Of a stretch of DNA of 64,000 nucleotides, positions 61,124 through 64,000 are shown in pieces. Made by a program: the position numbers and the translations under genes. The DNA comes from an uncultured Mediterraneibacter sp. (GTDB lineage: Bacteria > Bacillota > Clostridia > Lachnospirales > Lachnospiraceae): positions 1 to 64,000 of the forward strand of contig CAKRDD010000002.1 in NCBI GenBank assembly GCA_934309345.1, in the 5' to 3' direction. A model generated the notes under the pieces. The model was not told where the DNA came from. It saw nothing but the letters and a program-made list of their open reading frames with translations, and searched no databases. Each line of letters begins with the position of its first letter. Position 1 is the first letter of the stretch.

Positions 61124-61213
61124 TCAAGATTTGTAATAATCTACATTATAAACTTTTCCATCAGAAGAAGTGTAGGCAAATTTTGCCCACACTGCTTCTT
61201 TTTCTTTGTTCAT
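61124..61213 (-). CDS. Small protein of 29 residues between rlmD-type gene and rhuM
   Basis: ATG 61213 with GAAGGAACTT in front, stop TGA at 61124. Begins MNKEKEAVWAKFAYTSSDGK and ends VYNVDYYKS. The codons look normal and the ribosome site is good. It lies 31 bases after the methyltransferase stop. No known family; may be a short regulator or a remnant. Confidence 0.45.
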   Translation of the reverse strand: MNKEKEAVWAKFAYTSSDGKVYNVDYYKS

Positions 61214-61244
61214 AAGTTCCTTCTCTCCTGCAAAATCAGATATA

Positions 61245-62627
61245 TTATTTAGAATGCTCTGGTTTTTGTCTGCCCAAGAGGCACACAACCTCACAATGCA
61301 CTGTCTCGCAGAACTGATCCACCGCCGTCATCTTCTCCACACGATATCCCGCCAGCTGCATCATCTCCAGATCACGTGCTAGACTGGTCATCTTACAGGA
61401 AATATATACTATCTTATCCACCCCATAATTCAAGATCTTCGGAAGTGCCTTCGGGTGGATTCCGTCTCTCGGCGGATCCAGTACGATCACATCCGGCTTC
61501 TCTTCAATCTCATCAAGTACCTTAAACACATCTCCGGCAATGAATCTGCAGTTGGACAATCCGTTCCGGACAGCATTTTCTTTTGCCGCTTCGACTGCTT
61601 CTTCAATAATCTCGACACCGATTACTTTCTTTGCAACCGGAGCAAGCACCTGACCGATTGTTCCTGTTCCACTGAACAGATCGAATACAACCTGATTATC
61701 AATATCTCCAATGTATTCTCTTACAGTCTCGTACAACACTTCTGCACCTTTTGAATTTGGCTGAAAGAAGGAAAATGGTGTGATCTTAAATTCCAGTCCG
61801 AGAAGCTTCTCGTAAAAGAAGTCCTGTCCATAAAGAATTCTTGTCTCATCACTCTTCACGACATCAGACAGAGAGTCATTCAATATATGAAGGATTCCAA
61901 CAATCTTTCCTTCTAATTCTAATGCCAGAAGTTCTTCTACCAATGGAGTAAGGTCATATTCTTCCTGCGTTGTCGTTACAAGATTCACAAGAATCTCGCC
62001 TGTTGTATCACCTCGTCTCAGAAGAAGATGGCGGAGATAACCGACATGCTGCATTTTCTTGTAATAACTTACATTTCTTTCTTTGAAATAATTCAGCACA
62101 CAGAGAAGAATCTTGTCCATATCTTCATGAACAAGCTGGCAGTCTCCTGCCGTCAGTACATCATAAGTACTTCCCTTTTTATGAAGACCGAGAGATAGCG
62201 GACCGTCTTTGAATTCGTCTCCAAAAGAAAATTCCATCTTGTTACGGTAATGGAATTCCTTCGGGCTGTGCTTCACACCCTCAAAAAGATACTCGCCCTT
62301 TACTACCGGATCCATAATCCTGCGGATCTGTCCTTCTTTCATCTTCACCTGTTCTTCGTATGGCATTGTCTGATACATACAGCCACCACAGGCCGGAAAG
62401 ATACTACAGACCGGCTCTCTTGTCTCTAATGGGGATTTCTCCAATACTTCAAGAAGTCTTCCTTCTGCGTTTCCTCTTTTAAATTTATTTATCATAAAAC
62501 GGATCTTCTGTCCCGGAATCCCGTTCTTCACAGTAACATACTGTTCTTCCTCCGCAACAAATACAATCCCCTTGTTTGGGAAATCTACACGTTCAATAAT
62601 ACCCTCGTAGATCTGACCTTTTTTCAT
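61245..62627 (-). CDS. rlmD: RlmD/TrmA-type RNA (uracil-5)-methyltransferase
   Basis: 460 residues. An N-terminal TRAM domain (about 1-60), the 4Fe-4S Cys set CSIFPACGGCMYQ (about 75-87), then the methyltransferase: FFQPNSKGAEVLYETV, VVFDLFSGTGTIGQVLAP (AdoMet site), VLDPPRDGIHPKAL and the catalytic Cys in IVYISCKMTSLARDL, Glu in CETVHCEVV. Such enzymes make m5U in 23S rRNA (747/1939) or tRNA m5U54; which one cannot be decided here. Uninterrupted, ATG 62627 with GGAG 6 bases upstream. Confidence 0.9.
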   Translation of the reverse strand: MKKGQIYEGIIERVDFPNKGIVFVAEEEQYVTVKNGIPGQKIRFMINKFKRGNAEGRLLEVLEKSPLETREPVCSIFPACGGCMYQTMPYEEQVKMKEGQIRRIMDPVVKGEYLFEGVKHSPKEFHYRNKMEFSFGDEFKDGPLSLGLHKKGSTYDVLTAGDCQLVHEDMDKILLCVLNYFKERNVSYYKKMQHVGYLRHLLLRRGDTTGEILVNLVTTTQEEYDLTPLVEELLALELEGKIVGILHILNDSLSDVVKSDETRILYGQDFFYEKLLGLEFKITPFSFFQPNSKGAEVLYETVREYIGDIDNQVVFDLFSGTGTIGQVLAPVAKKVIGVEIIEEAVEAAKENAVRNGLSNCRFIAGDVFKVLDEIEEKPDVIVLDPPRDGIHPKALPKILNYGVDKIVYISCKMTSLARDLEMMQLAGYRVEKMTAVDQFCETVHCEVVCLLGRQKPEHSK

Positions 62628-62667
62628 CCTAATCTCCTATCAATTCTAATCTATTTTAACAGAAAAA

Positions 62668-62700
62668 CAGACAGGATGGTTTCTTCTCACACCCTGTCTG
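62668..62700 (-). terminator. Terminator of the DUF4366 gene
   Basis: 8-bp perfect stem CAGACAGG/CCTGTCTG followed on the minus strand by TTTTTCTGTT. Confidence 0.88.
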
Positions 62701-62723
62701 CACTTTTGCAATTCACTCAGGAA

Positions 62724-62966
62724 TTATACCTGATCATCCTCGCTGAAGTAATCATCAAAATCGTCATCAAAGTCATCTTCAAAATCTTCAAGATAATCCG
62801 GTGATACGAAACGATATACTGCATAAGCGATTGCTGCTACTGCAGCTACTGCTCCGATGATAGCCAGCGTCCAGATCACTGTGTTCTTCTGCTTCTCAGC
62901 CTCATTCTTATGAAGGATCTCGTTCAGTCTTGATTCTGCAATGATGTCTTCTATTCTCTTGTTCAT
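62724..62966 (-). CDS. DUF4366-like single-pass membrane protein
   Basis: 80 residues: a charged N-terminal helix (1-27, MNKRIEDIIAESRLNEIL), one membrane span (about 29-51, rich in Ala/Val) and a strongly acidic tail of 25 residues made mostly of Asp/Glu/Phe (EDFEDDFDDDFDDYFSEDDQ). The pattern is that of DUF4366 proteins of Lachnospiraceae; function unknown. Own terminator, AAAGGACG site 8 bases before ATG. Confidence 0.75.
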   Translation of the reverse strand: MNKRIEDIIAESRLNEILHKNEAEKQKNTVIWTLAIIGAVAAVAAIAYAVYRFVSPDYLEDFEDDFDDDFDDYFSEDDQV

Positions 62967-63081
62967 ATTAACACGTCCTTTCTCTACCTTTTGCGGTAAC
63001 AGATAATCTGTGTTTATTATAACACCTGACGATTCATATTACTACTGATTTATCATTTTTTTACCTTTTTTTATAACTTTC

Positions 63082-64000
63082 TCATACCTTTACAAGCTTG
63101 GCAAATTTTGCAAACATCTTGCGTGTTCCGACACTGTCAAATTCAATCGTAACCTCGTGATCTCTTCCGCCTTCTTTGATCTCAGTTACAGTTCCTTCCC
63201 CGAACTTCACATGACGCACACGATCTCCGGCTTCATAACCAAGTGGACCATTTCCTCCTGCTGCCAGCTGACTGCCTTTCTGCAGGGATGCCAGTGCCTG
63301 ACTTCCTGTAAGTGGCTTGCCCGTCCCCTGATTCTTTGCAGGTGTCATTCCGCCAAATGCGCCTCCGAATGCCTGTGCCCGAAATGCCTCTCTGGCACGT
63401 GCATATGTATTCTGCTGTGCTGGCATCTCCGTCTCCTGAGTAAACTTCTTGTTTCCTGTATCAAGCAGTTCCCTCGGGATCTCTTTCACAAATCGTGACA
63501 TCGGATTATATTGTGTCTCACCATGCACCATTCTTCTGCGCGCACTTGTCAAAGTCAGTTCCTGCTCTGCCCTTGTGATTCCAACATAACAAAGTCTCCG
63601 CTCTTCTTCCAGTTCTTCTCTGTCTCCTGCATTAATACTCATATATCCCGGAAAAAGTCCATCTTCCATCCCTGCAAGATAAACACGCGGAAATTCAAGT
63701 CCCTTTGCACTATGTAAAGTCATCAGAACAACATATTCCTGTTCTTCGTCCAGACTGTCGATATCCGCAACCAAAGCAACTTCTTCAAGAAATCCACTCA
63801 GTGTTGCCTTTTCGTCTTTATCCTGACAGCTTTCCTCATAAGTTGCAGCTTTACTGATTAGCTCGTCTATATTCTCTTTTCTTGTTTTCGCCTCTTCTTT
63901 ATCTTCATTTTCAAGGCTTTCTATGTATCCTGTCTTCTCAATCACTTCCTGTAAAAGATCTGTGATACTCATCTCTTCTGCCAACGTCTTAAAATACTCG
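63082..64000 (-). CDS. pcrA: PcrA/UvrD helicase, C-terminal part (cut by window edge)
   Basis: The frame is open to the right edge; about 306 C-terminal residues are seen. Helicase motifs V and VI: VVLMTLHSAKGLEFPRVYLA and RRLCYVGITRAEQELTLT; then the linker and the Tudor-like C-terminal domain YEAGDRVRHVKFGEGTVTEI that binds RNA polymerase in PcrA. The full protein is about 740 residues. Superfamily 1A 3'-5' DNA helicase for repair and removal of collisions. It begins outside the window. Confidence 0.92.
   Translation of the reverse strand, partial: EYFKTLAEEMSITDLLQEVIEKTGYIESLENEDKEEAKTRKENIDELISKAATYEESCQDKDEKATLSGFLEEVALVADIDSLDEEQEYVVLMTLHSAKGLEFPRVYLAGMEDGLFPGYMSINAGDREELEEERRLCYVGITRAEQELTLTSARRRMVHGETQYNPMSRFVKEIPRELLDTGNKKFTQETEMPAQQNTYARAREAFRAQAFGGAFGGMTPAKNQGTGKPLTGSQALASLQKGSQLAAGGNGPLGYEAGDRVRHVKFGEGTVTEIKEGGRDHEVTIEFDSVGTRKMFAKFAKLVKV

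Overview
The window looks like a low-GC Gram-positive gut bacterium of the Lachnospiraceae (Mediterraneibacter/Ruminococcus torques-gnavus neighbourhood is my best guess, not proven). The reasons are the AT-rich sequence with strong AGGAGG ribosome sites, a bile-acid 7beta-hydroxysteroid dehydrogenase, a maltodextrin/starch operon of the gut-Firmicute type, a DUF4366 protein, and Lachnospiraceae-type conjugative element genes. No tRNA, rRNA or CRISPR array was seen.

The left 24.9 kb is foreign DNA that I read as two integrative elements stacked at the same site inside uvrB. The host 5' part of uvrB (90 codons) sits at 24864-25136 and is cut off by an element end. A second, diverged uvrB 5' fragment, cut at exactly the same codon, sits at 12683-12955. 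The roughly 140-bp DNA next to each cut is homologous. I infer that the right-hand element A (about 12683-24866) carries at its far end a replacement uvrB promoter and 5' segment from an earlier host, and that element B (left of 12683, running off the window) inserted next to it. Element A is decayed: a topB gene with an internal deletion and a frameshift is fused to the last part of a tyrosine recombinase gene, a coupling protein is truncated, and there are IS110 and IS1634 remnants plus one fairly intact IS with a programmed -1 frameshift. It still carries an AAA15 ATPase/TOPRIM-like gene pair, a large Ser/Thr kinase and an orphan membrane protein. Element B carries parA, parB, a thioester/VaFE adhesin with a frameshift just before its sorting signal, a JAB/RadC protein, an AIPR abortive-infection gene, an RloA-RloB-KAP NTPase operon, and the start of a MecA-like penicillin-binding protein with a BlaI/MecI-type operator over its promoter.

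From 25.2 kb to the right edge lies ordinary chromosome. It holds tsf and rpsB; an AEC transporter; a fused ABC transporter/permease; a short peptide gene; an Hpt protein; a pyridoxal kinase; purC; an NhaC-family transporter behind a lysine riboswitch; a polar amino-acid ABC transporter; a lipoprotein; the 7beta-HSDH and a YitT protein. These are followed by a seven-gene maltodextrin operon (binding protein, two permeases, pullulanase, debranching enzyme, two GH13 enzymes, no ATPase) facing a LacI-type regulator. Beyond that are an AraC regulator and MATE exporter, remnants of a GntR regulator and uxuA, a MerR/aldo-keto reductase pair, a RhuM protein, an RlmD/TrmA-type RNA methyltransferase, DUF4366, and the C-terminal half of a PcrA/UvrD helicase cut by the right edge.
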